From positions 1 through 13,027 of the forward strand of contig CALMWN010000142.1 of NCBI GenBank assembly GCA_937873555.1: DNA of 13,027 bases. Direction: 5' to 3'. The first letter of the stretch is position 1. Each line of letters opens with the position of its first letter. Below the pieces are notes generated by a model. The model did no database searches, was not told the origin of the DNA, and saw nothing but the letters and a program-made list of their open reading frames with translations. Positions 12,935 to 13,027 of the stretch are shown here, piece by piece. Origin of the DNA: an uncultured Clostridia bacterium (GTDB lineage: Bacteria > Bacillota > Clostridia > Acetivibrionales > CALMWN01). A program made the translations under genes and the position numbers.

Positions 12935-13027
12935 ATAAAGATGTATCATTTGCAATATTACAAATTCCTTTACACGGCAAAATCATGAATCAAGAAAATA
13001 CCATAAATGGGGTTTAAGGGGCGATAG
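12935..13027. other. Right-end sequence with no recognised gene
   Basis: No coding sequence is supported. A near-palindromic TTTG-CAATATTA-CAAA lies at 12949-12964. The last bases are purine-rich on the plus strand. The next gene to the right lies outside the window. Confidence 0.4.

Overview
The window looks like a chromosomal segment of a low-GC, endospore-forming member of the Clostridia. The evidence is a Spo0E-like phosphatase gene, remA next to yicC and rpoZ, a one-chain class II glycyl-tRNA synthetase, a GEMM-I cyclic-di-GMP riboswitch, and a pyruvate phosphate dikinase whose catalytic His455 and Cys831 match the clostridial enzyme in numbering. Gene content and order resemble the Acetivibrio/Ruminiclostridium group, but that placement is inference. 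No mobile element, CRISPR array, tRNA or rRNA was seen.

Bases 1-3885 hold a chaperone and translation-modification block: the 3' half of dnaK, then dnaJ behind its own terminator and promoter, then prmA and rsmE, which overlap by 19 bp. Bases 4032-6958 hold yicC, remA, rpoZ and coaBC behind an extended -10 promoter. The guanylate kinase gene (gmk) that usually sits between remA and rpoZ is missing. Two strong hairpins separate rpoZ from coaBC, and the CoaC domain lacks the usual active-site cysteine. glyS (7109-8497) has a good sigma-A promoter and no room for a T-box. ppdK (8830-11469) has its own promoter, a leader of about 160 nt, and a 20-bp hairpin terminator shared with the convergent peroxiredoxin gene bcp.

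The most interesting part is the right end (about 12170-13027). A sigma-A promoter drives a c-di-GMP-I riboswitch followed by an intrinsic terminator and an unrecognised gene of about 69 codons. Ten contiguous bases of the aptamer core can pair with the terminator, which suggests a transcriptional OFF switch. The small gene runs tail to tail into a spo0E-like gene, and the two overlap by 11 bp. The spo0E upstream region carries a match to the Spo0A box and two inverted repeats. The arrangement suggests a link between c-di-GMP and the sporulation phosphorelay, through the small protein, through antisense transcription, or both. That link is a hypothesis.
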